Part shown: piece after piece, positions 5,466 to 5,647 of the stretch | How positions within the stretch are numbered: the stretch's first letter is position 1 | Layout: every line of letters begins with the position of its first letter | Origin: Pseudomonadota bacterium | GTDB taxonomy: Bacteria > Pseudomonadota > Gammaproteobacteria > Pseudomonadales > Oleiphilaceae | DNA: 5,647 bases | Direction of reading: 5' to 3' | NCBI GenBank assembly: GCA_023430625.1 | Contig: JAEZAA010000233.1 | Span: 1 to 5,647, forward strand | Made by a program: the position numbers and the translations under genes | Notes under the pieces: model-generated | Databases searched by the model: none | Seen by the model: the letters and a program-made list of their open reading frames with translations, nothing else | Told to the model about the DNA's origin: nothing

Positions 5466-5647
5466 TTAGAGATATCCTGCCGCCACATTTTTGGCCCAAG
5501 TGAGTGGGTCGTAGCCGAATTCGGTGGTGTCGCCATCGGCATCGGTGCGCTTGAGCAGACGTCCCAGCGGGTCGCGCTCGAAGCGGGTGATCAGGGTCGC
5601 GTCTTGATCCTTCTGGCGCCAGCGCTCGATCTGTTCGATCAGCTGGC
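5466..5647 (-). CDS. C-terminal end of an Rhs/YD-repeat protein, probably truncated
   Basis: The minus-strand frame enters from the right edge and stops at TAA 5466-5468, giving the last 59 residues of a longer protein. Residues 20-48 of this piece (ITRFERDPLGRL, KRTDADGDTTEFGYDPL) are a classic Rhs/YD repeat. Such proteins form large shells that enclose a C-terminal toxin and are often delivered by type VI secretion or at the surface. Here the repeat match is lost right after YDPL, near base 5501, and the frame ends 11 residues later with TWAKNVAAGYL. A normal Rhs core would continue with more repeats and a PxxxxDPxGL boundary before the toxin, and neither is present. So this looks like a repeat array cut off by deletion, recombination or frameshift, and the fragment may be a pseudogene or a displaced Rhs remnant. 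Repeat identity is confident; the state of the full gene cannot be judged from here. Confidence 0.8.
   Translation of the reverse strand, partial: QLIEQIERWRQKDQDATLITRFERDPLGRLLKRTDADGDTTEFGYDPLTWAKNVAAGYL

Overview
The window looks like chromosomal DNA from a proteobacterium, most likely a gammaproteobacterium. The main clue is an SdhB protein that follows the enterobacterial type closely in length and cysteine layout. A PEP-CTERM surface/secreted protein behind a sigma-54-type promoter and two polysaccharide-type glycosyltransferases suggest an environmental, extracellular-polysaccharide-forming lineage. This taxonomic view is inference; no marker gene settles it.

Layout: the left edge (1-171, plus strand) is the C-terminal end of an open frame that may be a polysaccharide deacetylase-like protein. 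Everything else is read on the minus strand. A complete sdhB (244-951) ends facing that fragment. It has its own ribosome binding site and a plausible sigma-70 promoter, but no sdhC, sdhD or sdhA precedes it. Next is a PEP-CTERM protein gene (1153-1725) with a strong hairpin terminator after it, a Shine-Dalgarno that fixes its start, and a near-consensus -24/-12 promoter. A roughly 400-base non-coding stretch follows. Then come two GT4 glycosyltransferase genes (4597-3404 then 3379-2243, 24 bases apart), probably one transcript, ending in a terminator-like structure. Further right are a small exported four-cysteine protein of unknown function (4769-5182), about 280 bases without a gene, and the broken C-terminal end of an Rhs/YD-repeat protein running off the right edge.

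Functionally, the two glycosyltransferases probably add sugars to a cell-surface or exported polysaccharide. The PEP-CTERM protein is the kind of substrate that exosortase handles, and exosortase systems are commonly linked to exopolysaccharide production, so these genes may belong to one surface programme. No exosortase, polymerase, flippase or regulator is inside the window. The sdhB and the Rhs fragment look like unrelated neighbours and suggest a rearranged region. I see no CRISPR array, tRNA, rRNA, transposase or complete mobile element. I do not see a clear-cut new system; the most testable signals are the sigma-54 promoter of the PEP-CTERM gene, the solitary sdhB with an Arg at a normally His quinone-site position, and the truncated Rhs end.
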